Assembly (NCBI RefSeq): GCF_044377145.1
Contig: NZ_JBILJQ010000014.1
Coordinates: 18,375-82,374, forward strand
Origin: Aquimonas sp044377145
Lineage (GTDB): Bacteria; Pseudomonadota; Gammaproteobacteria; Xanthomonadales; Xanthomonadaceae
Length of the DNA stretch: 64,000 bases
Direction: 5' to 3'
Shown here: in pieces, positions 25,283 to 33,627 of the stretch
Numbering within the stretch: the first letter of the stretch is position 1
How the letters are laid out: each line of letters begins with the position of its first letter
Translations under genes and position numbers: made by a program
The notes under the pieces: model-generated
Database searches by the model: none
Told to the model about the DNA's origin: nothing
What the model saw: the letters and a program-made list of their open reading frames with translations, nothing else

Positions 25283-26656
25283 TCAATCAGCGGCCTCCAG
25301 CGCCTGCGACAGCCGCTCGACGCCGATGATTTCCAGATCCTTGATGCTGCCTTTACGCGGCAGATTCGCCTTCGGCACGATCGCACGACGGAAGCCGTGG
25401 CTGGCGGCCTCGCGAAGGCGCTCCTCGCCATTGGGCACCGGCCGGATCTCACCGGCGAGACCCACTTCGCCGAACGACACCGTCTTCTCCGCCAGCGGCC
25501 GATCACGGTAGGACGACAGCACCGCCAGCAACACCGGCAAGTCGGCGGCGGTCTCCTGCACGCGGATGCCGCCCACCACGTTGACGAACACGTCCTGGTC
25601 AAATACCGCCAAGCCGCCGTGCCGATGCAGCACCGCGAGCAGCATCGCCAGTCGGTTCTGCTCCAGACCCAGTGACACCCTGCGCGGATTGGCCAGCGAG
25701 CTCTGATCCACCAGCGCCTGCACTTCCACCAGCAGCGGCCGGGTGCCTTCGCGGGTGACCATCACGATGCTGCCAGGCGTTTCGGCCAGCGTGCCCGACA
25801 GGAACATCGCCGACGGATTGGCGACCTCGCGCAACCCGCGGTCGCCCATCGCGAACACGCCCAGCTCATTGACCGCGCCGAAGCGGTTCTTGAATGCGCG
25901 CAGCACGCGGAAGCGGCTGCCGGCCTCGCCCTCGAAGTACAGTACCGCGTCGACCATGTGTTCGAGCACGCGCGGCCCGGCGATGCCGCCCTCCTTGGTG
26001 ACATGGCCGACCAGAAAGATGCTGGTGCCCTGCTCCTTTGCATGGCGGACCAGCCGCGCCGCCGACTCACGCACCTGGCTGACCGAGCCGGGTGCGGCCG
26101 GCAGTTGCTCGGAGTGAATGGTCTGGATCGAGTCAATCACCGCCAGCTTGGGCTTCTCGGTGATCAGCTGCTGGATGATCCGCTCGACGCAGGTTTCGGT
26201 CAGGCAGCGCAAATTGGCCAGCGACAAGCCCAGCCGCGAAGCGCGGTTGGCGACCTGGCCCAGGCTTTCCTCGCCGGTGACGTACAGACCCGGCAGGCGG
26301 CTGGCCAGCGAGTCCAGGGTCTGCAGCAACAGGGTCGATTTGCCGATGCCGGGGTCGCCACCGATCAACACCACCGAGCCTTCGACCAGACCGCCGCCGA
26401 GCACTCGGTCGAACTCACCGATACCGACCTCGGTGCGCACCTCGATCCCCTGCGGCACCTGATCCAGCCGGGTGACCTGGGCCTGGGCAATGCCGCCGGC
26501 GTAACCGCTGCGACGCACCGCTGCCGCGGCTGGGGTCTCGACGAACTCGACCAGGGTGTTCCAGGCACCGCAGTCGCCACACTGGCCCTGCCATTTGTTG
26601 CTGCTGCCGCCACACTCGCTGCAGACGTAGGACACCTTCGACTTGGCCACGCGCAT
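25283..26656 (-). CDS. radA: DNA repair protein RadA
   Basis: RadA is a RecA-like ATPase and helicase that extends D-loops and processes branched recombination intermediates. The 457-residue protein has the N-terminal zinc finger (Cys12, Cys15, Cys26, Cys29), Walker A GGDPGIGKST, the RadA-specific KNRFG motif and a C-terminal Lon-like domain (RVQETAADLPVLLAVLSSYR). Length and motifs are normal. It is convergent to the PilZ gene and divergent from corB. Confidence 0.97.
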   Translation of the reverse strand: MRVAKSKVSYVCSECGGSSNKWQGQCGDCGAWNTLVEFVETPAAAAVRRSGYAGGIAQAQVTRLDQVPQGIEVRTEVGIGEFDRVLGGGLVEGSVVLIGGDPGIGKSTLLLQTLDSLASRLPGLYVTGEESLGQVANRASRLGLSLANLRCLTETCVERIIQQLITEKPKLAVIDSIQTIHSEQLPAAPGSVSQVRESAARLVRHAKEQGTSIFLVGHVTKEGGIAGPRVLEHMVDAVLYFEGEAGSRFRVLRAFKNRFGAVNELGVFAMGDRGLREVANPSAMFLSGTLAETPGSIVMVTREGTRPLLVEVQALVDQSSLANPRRVSLGLEQNRLAMLLAVLHRHGGLAVFDQDVFVNVVGGIRVQETAADLPVLLAVLSSYRDRPLAEKTVSFGEVGLAGEIRPVPNGEERLREAASHGFRRAIVPKANLPRKGSIKDLEIIGVERLSQALEAAD

Positions 26657-26827
26657 TCCCTGCGGTCAAACCCAGAATCTACCAGTTCACACCCGCTGGC
26701 TCAGTCCGACCTGATAGCAAGCCCAGAAACGGCCAGCAGAAGCTGGATCGGGTTTCTGCCACAATCCCCGGCCGACCGAATCGGAGGGCCACGGCCACGG
26801 CTGCTGCGCCCTCTTCCCATTGAGACC

Positions 26828-28099
26828 ATGGACGACATACCACTAAGCCTGCTGTTCACAGCCCTTGGCATCCTGCTGGTGTTTTCAGCGTTCTTTTCCG
26901 GCTCTGAGACCGCCTTGATGTCTATCAACCGCTACCGGTTGATCCACCTGGCACGCGAAGGCAGCCGTGGCGCGCGATTGGCTCAGAAGCTGCTTGAGCA
27001 GCCGGAGCGACTGATCGGGCTGATTTTGTTGGGCAACAATTTCGTCAATATCTCCGCTTCGGCCATTGCCACCATCGCCTCGGTTCGGATCGGTGGTGAG
27101 GCTGGCGTAGTGGTCGGCACGGCCGTCCTGACCGTGGTGGTGCTGATCTTCTCCGAAGTCGCACCCAAGACCCTTGCGGCGCTCAATCCAGAGCGTGTCG
27201 CGCTGCCCGCTTCCTACATCCTGTGGCCGATGCTCCGGGTCAGCCTGCCTGTGGTCTGGGCAGTCAATCGTCTAGTGGCGGGCGTGCTGTGGCTGGCTGG
27301 CCACCGCGAACCGCCGGGTGACGCGCACGCTTTGTCGGCGCCCGAGTTGCGCACCCTGCTGCAGGAAGGCGGTCGGATGATCCCCGAGAAGCATCGGCAG
27401 ATGCTGCTCAACATCCTGGCGCTGGAAGAGGCCAAGGTCGAAGACATCATGGTTCCGCGCAACGAGATCGAGGGCATCGATCTCGAAGCCGACGCCGCCG
27501 AGCTGCGCGAGCTTCTGGCCACGTTTCCGTTCAGTCGCGCACCGGTCTATCGCGGCAGCATCGACCAAGTGGTCGGCATTCTGCACCTGCGAAATCTGTT
27601 GTGCGCCGCGCCTGAAGTATTGATCGACCACGCTTTTATCGAAGCGCGAGTACGCAAGCCTTACTTCGTGCCGGAAGGCACGCCGCTGACCAAGCAGATG
27701 CTGGAGTTCCAGCGGATGAAGCGGCGCGTCGGCTTGGTGGTCGACGAATACGGCGACATCGTCGGCCTGGTCACCCTGCCCGATATTCTCGAAGAGATCG
27801 TCGGCGATTTCGTCAGCGCGCCCGGCCAGAACACCCGCCGCATCCAGCACAACGCCGACGGCAGCCTGTTGATCGACGGCCGCACTCCACTGCACAACAT
27901 CAATCGACATCTCGGCTGGGACCTGCCCACCGATGAGTTCAGCACCTTGAATGGTCTGATCGTCGGTCGACTGGAAGCCCTGCCGGTCACTGGTGCCGAG
28001 GTCGAGATCGAAGGCCTGCGGATGCGCATCGAGGCCATCGGCGACAACGTGGTTCGTCAGGTACGGGTGCTGACGCCGACCGAACCAGTGCAGGACTGA
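26828..28099 (+). CDS. corB: CNNM/CorC-family transporter with CBS domains
   Basis: The 423-residue protein has a DUF21 membrane domain (residues 1-190; FSGSETALMSINRYRLIHL, GNNFVNISASA), a CBS pair (about 205-325, with VEDIMVPR and FPFSRAPVY), and a CorC_HlyC domain at the end. The family (E. coli YfjD/CorB) is linked to magnesium and cobalt handling. ATG at 26828 is chosen because DUF21 begins directly after it. In E. coli the order is ffh, ypjD, corB; here a PilZ gene and radA are inserted. A strong terminator follows. Confidence 0.9.
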   Translation: MDDIPLSLLFTALGILLVFSAFFSGSETALMSINRYRLIHLAREGSRGARLAQKLLEQPERLIGLILLGNNFVNISASAIATIASVRIGGEAGVVVGTAVLTVVVLIFSEVAPKTLAALNPERVALPASYILWPMLRVSLPVVWAVNRLVAGVLWLAGHREPPGDAHALSAPELRTLLQEGGRMIPEKHRQMLLNILALEEAKVEDIMVPRNEIEGIDLEADAAELRELLATFPFSRAPVYRGSIDQVVGILHLRNLLCAAPEVLIDHAFIEARVRKPYFVPEGTPLTKQMLEFQRMKRRVGLVVDEYGDIVGLVTLPDILEEIVGDFVSAPGQNTRRIQHNADGSLLIDGRTPLHNINRHLGWDLPTDEFSTLNGLIVGRLEALPVTGAEVEIEGLRMRIEAIGDNVVRQVRVLTPTEPVQD

Positions 28100-28104
28100 A
28101 AAGA

Positions 28105-28145
28105 CAACGGGTTGCAGCCAAAGGCGCGCAACCCGTTGATTTTCT
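28105..28145 (+). terminator. Rho-independent terminator of corB
   Basis: Bases 28105-28115 pair exactly with 28128-28138 (11 bp, 12-base loop), followed by ATTTTCT. It lies just after the corB stop and abuts the 3' end of the tRNA-Thr gene on the other strand. Confidence 0.85.
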
Positions 28146-28221
28146 TGGTGCCGGAAACAGGAGTCGAACCTGCGACCTACGCATTACGAATGCGCCGCTC
28201 TACCAACTGAGCTATTCCGGC
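28146..28221 (-). tRNA. thrV: tRNA-Thr, anticodon CGT
   Basis: The 76-base gene folds as a cloverleaf: acceptor stem GCCGGAA with TTCCGGC, D-arm with AGCTCAGTTGGTAGAGC, anticodon stem-loop GCGCA-TTCGTAA-TGCGT and T-arm with GGTTCGACTCC. The loop gives anticodon CGT, which reads ACG (Thr). The 3' CCA is encoded. The symbol is a guess from E. coli naming. Confidence 0.95.
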
Positions 28222-28284
28222 GAATAGCCGCCAAGTTTAGGCGCGACAGCGGACGCGGTCAATCCAAGCGCGTCCGCCCACCAG

Positions 28285-29235
28285 CTACACCACGAGCGTG
28301 ACGCGCAGTTCCTTGGGCAAGGCGAAGATGACGTTCTCCGGCTCGCCTTCAAGTTCGCGAACGCCCTCGGCGCCAAGCTCACGCAGGCGCTGCAGCACGC
28401 CCTGCACCAACAACTCAGGCGCAGAAGCACCGGCGGTTACGCCTATACGCGTCCGCCCCGCCAGCCACGGCGGGTCAATGTCATCCGCGCCGTCAATCAG
28501 GAACGCCTGTACGCCCTGTTTCTCGGCCAGCTCCCGCAGCCGGTTCGAGTTGGAACTGTTGACCGAGCCGACCACCAGCAGCAGATCGCATTCCGCAGCC
28601 AAGCGGCGCACCGCGTCCTGCCGGTTCTGGGTGGCGTAGCAGATATCGTCTTTGCGCGGGCCCTGGATGGCCGGGAAACGCTGGCGCAGCGCCTCGATCA
28701 CGCTGCGGGTGTCGTCCACCGACAGCGTCGTCTGGGTGGTGTAGGCCAAGTGCGCGGGCTGGCTGACCTCGGTCCGCGCGACATCATCAACCGATTCGAC
28801 CAGGTAGATGCGGCCGGTGCCTCCCTGCGCGTCCCATTGGCCCATCGTGCCCTCGACCTCCGGATGGCCGGCGTGCCCGATCAACACCACGTCGCGGCCG
28901 GCGCGACAGTGCTGGGCCACCTCCATATGCACCTTGGTGACCAGCGGGCAGGTCGCATCGAACACCTTCAGCGCGCGCCGTGAGGCTTCCGCACGGACGG
29001 CCTGGGAAACGCCGTGCGCGCTGAAGATCACGGTGGCGCCATCCGGCACCTGGTCGAGCTCGTCGACGAAGACTGCTCCGCGCGCGCGAAGGTCCTCCAC
29101 CACATAGCGGTTGTGCACCACTTCGTGGCGCACGTAAATCGGCGCGCCGAAGGTCTCCAGGGCGCGCTTGACGATTTCAATGGCGCGATCGACGCCGGCG
29201 CAGAAGCCGCGCGGGTTGGCTAGCAAGATATCCAT
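28285..29235 (-). CDS. ispH: 4-hydroxy-3-methylbut-2-enyl diphosphate reductase
   Basis: IspH is the last enzyme of the MEP isoprenoid pathway and reduces HMBPP to IPP and DMAPP. The three cluster ligands are Cys12 (PRGFCAGVDRA), Cys96 (DATCPLV) and Cys199 (DDICYATQNRQ). The substrate residues His41 (HEVVHN), His74 (SAHGVS), His124 and Glu126 (HPEVEGT) are present. The length of 316 residues is normal. The start follows from MDILLANPRGFC. Confidence 0.97.
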   Translation of the reverse strand: MDILLANPRGFCAGVDRAIEIVKRALETFGAPIYVRHEVVHNRYVVEDLRARGAVFVDELDQVPDGATVIFSAHGVSQAVRAEASRRALKVFDATCPLVTKVHMEVAQHCRAGRDVVLIGHAGHPEVEGTMGQWDAQGGTGRIYLVESVDDVARTEVSQPAHLAYTTQTTLSVDDTRSVIEALRQRFPAIQGPRKDDICYATQNRQDAVRRLAAECDLLLVVGSVNSSNSNRLRELAEKQGVQAFLIDGADDIDPPWLAGRTRIGVTAGASAPELLVQGVLQRLRELGAEGVRELEGEPENVIFALPKELRVTLVV

Positions 29236-29493
29236 CGCGCAAGTTTAGCCCGGGTGCGGCTCAGACCGAAGTCCGCGGCTGCTGCGCGGTGGTCACTTCG
29301 CTGCAGCGCGCCATGCATTACTGAATCGTTCAGGTATAAACGCCATGCGGTGGCGTAGGGAGGAGCGCGACGAACTGGCAGCCCGGCGGACTTCGGGGGC
29401 GACGCTGCTGGCGAGTGGTTCGCCCCGATTCGCTGCTGATCACACCGGGCGCGATCCTCGCCCCGGCACTCGCACACCCTGGGGAGGGACCAG

Positions 29494-31431
29494 ATGAAAC
29501 TCACGCCTTTGGCGCTGTTCACAGCGTCGTTTTTTTTGCTGACTGCCACCGCCGCACACGCTGAGCTCGGCGCCAAGCAATTGGCTGGCCCGGCCGAGGA
29601 GATCGCGCAGATGCGCGCACCCGATGCGGCAGCCGGCGCCATCCATTCGAAGTCGGCGCTGATCCCGATCGAGCTGTCGATGAACAAGGCCGGGCGTCTG
29701 GCCTGGTCCGGCAGCTTGCCTGTCGAGCAGCCGAACCTGCAGGTCCTGCTGTTGGCCGACAGCGGCCACGGCTGGGACTTCTCGCTGCGCAATCCAGCCG
29801 GTGGCCTCAACAAAGCTGGCAACCTGGCTTCGAAAATCGAGCGCGGCGAGTTCGGCATGGAATCGACCCGCTTCCCGTCCGAGCTGTACAGCTTCGACGG
29901 GCTGGCCAAAGGTGCCTGGACCGCCGAAGTGCGCGCGGAAGGCACCGCACCGCGGCGCGGCTTCCTGCTGATCGAGGGTGACCCGGCAACCGAACTGACC
30001 TCGTACCCCGCACACCTGAAGTTTCACTCGCAGGGCCAGATCGCATTGACTGCGCAGCTCAGCGCCGGCCGCGATGGCAGGGTCGTGCTGGGACACGCCG
30101 CAGGCAGCATCGACGAGGCGAAGATCACGGTCAGCCGCGCCGACGGCCGGGTTGAATCGGTCGCGATGTTCGACGATGGCCTGCACGCCGATGGCGCCGC
30201 AGGTGACGGCATCTTCGGCGGTCTGTTCGCCGCGGGCGAAGCGGGGCTGGTGAACGCGCAAGTGGTGGTGAAGGGCCGCAATGCCGATGGCGTCGCGCTG
30301 ATGCGCACCGCCGAACATCTGATCCCGGTAGTCGATGCCGATCTCCAGCTCGGCGCACGCGCAGACGGCGTGGCTGCCAAGAGTGGCGGCGACAGCCGGG
30401 TATCCATCGAGCTCGCCGTGCAGACACCCAAGAGCAACCAGCACTACCGCGCCGTCGGTGAGGTCTGGGGCCGCGACGCCACAGGCGCGCCGGTGGCGAT
30501 CGCCTGGATCGGCGGCATGGTCCAGCCCGAAGCGGGCCGGATCAGCCTCGGCTTCGACGAGCGCTGGGTGATCAAGTCCGGTGCCAGCGGCCCGTTCGAA
30601 CTGCGCAATCTGCGCCTTGAAGACCCCGACCATTTCGTGACCGTGGCCGAGGCGAAATCGATACCGCTCAACCTGCCCGCACTGCGCAGCAAGGCCAGCG
30701 CAGGCGAGATCGTGATCGATGAGCTGATGACCATGGGCCCGCGCCCGACCGAGTCGGTGCAGGCCAAGGGCGTTGGCAGCCGTCTGCTGCTGGTGCACGG
30801 CTACTGCTCTGGCGGCGTCTGGCCGGCCGGCCAGTTCAGCAATGCCTCGACCTTCCTGGACGCCAACCAGAACCGCACCCACGACCAGTTCGCCCAGCGC
30901 ATCCGCGACTTCGGCGCGACCTGGAACTCGTTCGGAACCGTGTCGCACAGCCAGGGCGGCGCCGCCTCGCTGCATCTGTACGCGTTCTACTGGAGCGGTC
31001 TCGACAACGCCGTCGGCGCGCGCCGCATGCAGTCGGTCGGCACGCCCTACCAGGGCACCAACCTGTCCGGCGTACTGGCCGCCCTCGGCGGCATCTTCGG
31101 GGTCGGCTGCGGCAGCAACAGCAACATGACCTACAGCGGCGCGGCGAGCTGGCTGGCGGGCGTACCCAACTCGGCGCGCGGACAGGCGAACTACTACACC
31201 ACCGCCTTCCGCAGCACCAACTGGTGGACCAACGACTACTGCAACTTCGCCTCCGATCTGGTCCTGAGTGACCCCGAAGACGGCACCGTGGAGCGCACCT
31301 ATGGCCAGCTGCCCGGCGGTATCAACCGCGGCCACGTCACGGGCCAGTGCCACACGGCTGGCATGCGTGACCCAGCGCAGTACAGCGATAGCGGCCGCAA
31401 CTCGGTGATGAACAGCAACGCCGCGCGCTGA
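29494..31431 (+). CDS. Secreted lipase-like alpha/beta hydrolase with an Ig-like N-terminal part
   Basis: The 645-residue protein has a signal peptide (cleavage near AHAEL, residue 24). The first 400 residues are beta-rich, and the motif FDDGLHADGAAGDGIFGG (near residue 227) is typical of a choice-of-anchor X or Ig-like module. The last 210 residues look like a hydrolase: LLLVHGYCSGG would form the oxyanion hole and VSHSQGGAASL the nucleophile elbow, with Ser in the S-H-S-Q-G pentapeptide in place of GxSxG. His and Asp partners are not certain. The ATG is preceded by GGGGAGGGA, a very strong ribosome site. A perfect terminator follows. Confidence 0.75.
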   Translation: MKLTPLALFTASFFLLTATAAHAELGAKQLAGPAEEIAQMRAPDAAAGAIHSKSALIPIELSMNKAGRLAWSGSLPVEQPNLQVLLLADSGHGWDFSLRNPAGGLNKAGNLASKIERGEFGMESTRFPSELYSFDGLAKGAWTAEVRAEGTAPRRGFLLIEGDPATELTSYPAHLKFHSQGQIALTAQLSAGRDGRVVLGHAAGSIDEAKITVSRADGRVESVAMFDDGLHADGAAGDGIFGGLFAAGEAGLVNAQVVVKGRNADGVALMRTAEHLIPVVDADLQLGARADGVAAKSGGDSRVSIELAVQTPKSNQHYRAVGEVWGRDATGAPVAIAWIGGMVQPEAGRISLGFDERWVIKSGASGPFELRNLRLEDPDHFVTVAEAKSIPLNLPALRSKASAGEIVIDELMTMGPRPTESVQAKGVGSRLLLVHGYCSGGVWPAGQFSNASTFLDANQNRTHDQFAQRIRDFGATWNSFGTVSHSQGGAASLHLYAFYWSGLDNAVGARRMQSVGTPYQGTNLSGVLAALGGIFGVGCGSNSNMTYSGAASWLAGVPNSARGQANYYTTAFRSTNWWTNDYCNFASDLVLSDPEDGTVERTYGQLPGGINRGHVTGQCHTAGMRDPAQYSDSGRNSVMNSNAAR

Positions 31432-31452
31432 CGAGCGTCGGCAGTCCGGGTG

Positions 31453-31485
31453 CAAGGCCCGCACGCTGCGGGCCTTGTTCTTTCT
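31453..31485 (+). terminator. Rho-independent terminator after the lipase-like gene
   Basis: Bases 31453-31463 pair with 31467-31477 (11 bp, 3-base loop CGC), followed by TTCTTTCT. It lies 22 bases after the stop. Confidence 0.9.
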
Positions 31486-31579
31486 GCAGTCTGTTTGGGG
31501 CAGCCCACGGCGGACCGCTTGATTGCCAAAGCCAATTGTCAGTATCTTCGCCATCGATACCAGCTATTGGAATCCAGCA

Positions 31580-32539
31580 ATGAATCTGCGTGACCTCCGC
31601 TATCTGGTTGCCTTGGCCGAGCTGCGCCACTTCCGGCGCGCGGCCGATGCGTGTTTCGTCAGCCAACCGACGTTGTCCACCCAAATCCGCAAGATCGAGG
31701 ATGAGCTCGGCGTGACCTTGGTCGAACGCGCGCCGCGCAAGGTGATGCTGACCCCGGCAGGCGTCGAGATCGCCCAGCGCGCGCGGGTGGTACTGGACGA
31801 GATCGAGCAGATCCGCGCCATCGCGCGGCGCAGCGTCGACCCGGAAGCGGGCTCTTTGCGTCTAGGTATTTTTCCGACCCTGGCGCCGTATCTGCTTCCC
31901 CATGTGGTGCCCCTGCTACGCCAGCGCTTTCCGCGGATGGAGCTGCTGCTGATCGAGGAGAAGACCGAACTGCTGTTGCAGCAGCTGCAGGCCGGCCGCA
32001 TCGACGCGGCGGTGCTGGCGCTGCCGCTGCACGAAGACCAGCTGCATACGGAACTCCTGTTCGAGGAACCCTTCGTGCTGGCAGTACCGAGCGGGCATCC
32101 GCTGGCCAATGCAGAACGACTGAGCCTGAACGATATCGCCACCGAGCGCCTACTGCTGCTCGATGAAGGTCATTGCCTGCGTGACCAGGCGCTGGATGTC
32201 TGCCATTTGGCCGGAGCCAGCGAGAAGGATGGCTTCAGAGCCACCAGCCTTGAGACCCTGCGCCAGATGGTTTCTGCAGGTGTTGGCATCACCTTGCTGC
32301 CGCTGCTGGCGGTGCAGCCGCCGGTGCCGCGTTCGGATAGCCTGCGCCTGCTCGCTTTCACCGATTCGCGCCCCAGCCGGCAGATCGCCCTGGTCTGGCG
32401 CAAGTCGGCAGCCAACAGCGATTTTCTCGGCACGGTCGCCGAAGTGTTGCGCAGCCTGCCGCCTGAACTGCTGGAGCCACCGCGCGAAGGTGCCACCAAA
32501 CCGCGCGGCAGCAATCTCCGGCGCCGCAAGCCCGGCTGA
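31580..32539 (+). CDS. oxyR: Hydrogen peroxide sensor OxyR
   Basis: OxyR is a LysR-family regulator that activates peroxide defence genes when two cysteines form a disulfide. The 319-residue protein has the N-terminal helix-turn-helix (LRHFRRAADACFVSQPTLST) and the regulatory domain. Counting from ATG at 31580, the redox cysteines fall exactly at Cys199 and Cys208 (GHCLRDQALDVC), as in E. coli. The start is fixed by the conserved MNLRDLRYLVAL. The C-terminal 20 residues are basic and variable. No peroxidase gene is adjacent. Confidence 0.95.
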   Translation: MNLRDLRYLVALAELRHFRRAADACFVSQPTLSTQIRKIEDELGVTLVERAPRKVMLTPAGVEIAQRARVVLDEIEQIRAIARRSVDPEAGSLRLGIFPTLAPYLLPHVVPLLRQRFPRMELLLIEEKTELLLQQLQAGRIDAAVLALPLHEDQLHTELLFEEPFVLAVPSGHPLANAERLSLNDIATERLLLLDEGHCLRDQALDVCHLAGASEKDGFRATSLETLRQMVSAGVGITLLPLLAVQPPVPRSDSLRLLAFTDSRPSRQIALVWRKSAANSDFLGTVAEVLRSLPPELLEPPREGATKPRGSNLRRRKPG

Positions 32540-32551
32540 AAGCCGCCGCAG

Positions 32552-32726
32552 GGCCTAGCAGCCTGTCGGGCTTTGGGGGCCGAGGCGAAAAGTCGCCTGC
32601 GCGAGGACAGTTTTTCGACGATTTGCAGGCCAATAGTGGGTGTTATTGGCCAAGAATCGGCGGAAAAATGGACCGCGCAGGCGGATTTGCAGCCCGGCCA
32701 TCCAAAGCCCGACAGGCTGCTAGGCC
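32552..32726. repeat. 175-bp fold-back element with perfect 25-bp terminal inverted repeats
   Basis: Bases 32552-32576 are the exact reverse complement of 32702-32726. The symmetry continues inward: the two arms, each about 80 bases, remain largely complementary (for example GCCTGCGCG, a run of T after CA, CGATT and GGCCAATA), so the whole element can fold into one long imperfect hairpin with its tip near 32638. It has no coding capacity. It looks like a MITE or a REP/ERIC-type intergenic repeat, lying just after oxyR. GGCC flanks the core TAGCAG-CTGCTA at both ends; no longer target duplication is seen. No second copy is in this window. Confidence 0.85.
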
Positions 32727-32730
32727 ACGC

Positions 32731-33078
32731 TCACCGCGCCGGAGGTGCCCATAGCTGGCTGTCCAGATCATCGCTCCGCGGCGACCGCTGCACGCGCAAT
32801 CCATCGACCTTCAGACCCTCGGCGCGCAGCCTGCGAGCCTGTTCAAGTGCGGCCCTGGAGCCGGGTTCGAACGCGATCCGCCCGTCCGAACGCAGCACCC
32901 GATGCCAAGGCAGATCCGGCTCGGCCGCCTCAGTCAGCACGCGCGCCACGAATCGAGCGTGTCGCGGCAAACCGGCCGCCCTCGCCACTTCGGCGTAGCC
33001 ACGCACTTCGCCGTGGGCGATCGAACGCACTACCACGAGGATGGACTGGCGTTTCGGATCGGTCGAGCTGGTGGACAT
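32731..33078 (-). CDS. atl: Alkyltransferase-like protein
   Basis: The 115-residue protein has the DNA-binding domain of O6-methylguanine-DNA methyltransferases (VRSIAHGEVRGYAEVARAAG, then PWHRVLRSDGRIA). The reactive Cys of PCHRV is replaced by Trp, the mark of ATL proteins (E. coli YbaZ). They cannot remove alkyl groups but bind O6-alkylguanine and hand it to nucleotide excision repair. The length is slightly more than usual. The start lacks a clear ribosome site, so it is not certain. Confidence 0.88.
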   Translation of the reverse strand: MSTSSTDPKRQSILVVVRSIAHGEVRGYAEVARAAGLPRHARFVARVLTEAAEPDLPWHRVLRSDGRIAFEPGSRAALEQARRLRAEGLKVDGLRVQRSPRSDDLDSQLWAPPAR

Positions 33079-33150
33079 CGTTGGCGCAAGAGTCTGGAAG
33101 CGGCGGTCAGGCTGGTAGCATAGGCCGCTCCTTCACGCACTGCGAAAATC

Positions 33151-33558
33151 ATGCAGAACTTCGAACAGGTCCGCGCACACGTTGCCCCCAACTACACGGT
33201 CAGCCGCAGCGAGCCCTATCTGATCGGGATCGAGCTCACCCTGAACAACGGCGCCCGTCATCAGGGTCTGTTTTTGACCGAGCTTGAAGACGAGGACGGC
33301 CGCAAGTTTCTGCGCGTCAGCACTGCACTCGCCCCCACCACCGGGCTGGATGCGAAGCGCGCCCTGGCTTTCAACTGGGAGCAGCGCGTCGGCTATCTCG
33401 CTATGTCGGAACTCGATGGCCTGACCTACCTGCAGCTGTGCGAAAACCGCCCGCTGGAAGGCCTGAGCGCGGCGGAGATCGATCGCCTGATCCTGGAAAT
33501 CGGTGGCTTGGGCGACCGTATGGAGCGCGCACTGTCCGCCGGCGGCGATCTGTTCTGA
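33151..33558 (+). CDS. Conserved small protein, possibly YbjN/chaperone-like
   Basis: The 135-residue cytoplasmic protein has no signal or membrane segment. Its alternating beta and helical pattern (residues 15-110) and the end LSAAEIDRLILEIGGLGDRMERAL recall the type III secretion chaperone/YbjN fold, but I cannot match a family with confidence. No secretion genes are nearby. It is divergent from the ATL gene and convergent with phoU. Confidence 0.65.
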   Translation: MQNFEQVRAHVAPNYTVSRSEPYLIGIELTLNNGARHQGLFLTELEDEDGRKFLRVSTALAPTTGLDAKRALAFNWEQRVGYLAMSELDGLTYLQLCENRPLEGLSAAEIDRLILEIGGLGDRMERALSAGGDLF

Positions 33559-33627
33559 TCAGGGCACCCGAGCTATGACCGGGCCTGCCTCCGGCCACAA
33601 CGGAGGCTCCAGGCCTCACCGACCCAC

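Noticed and set aside
29440..31554. A 704-residue open frame on the minus strand opposite the secreted lipase-like gene
   Set aside because: It mirrors the codon pattern of the real gene and lacks a signal, domain or ribosome site; long antisense frames are expected at this GC content.
32552..32726. Terminator of oxyR in place of a repeat element
   Set aside because: At 175 bases with 25-bp perfect ends it is far longer than a terminator, although it may also stop transcription.
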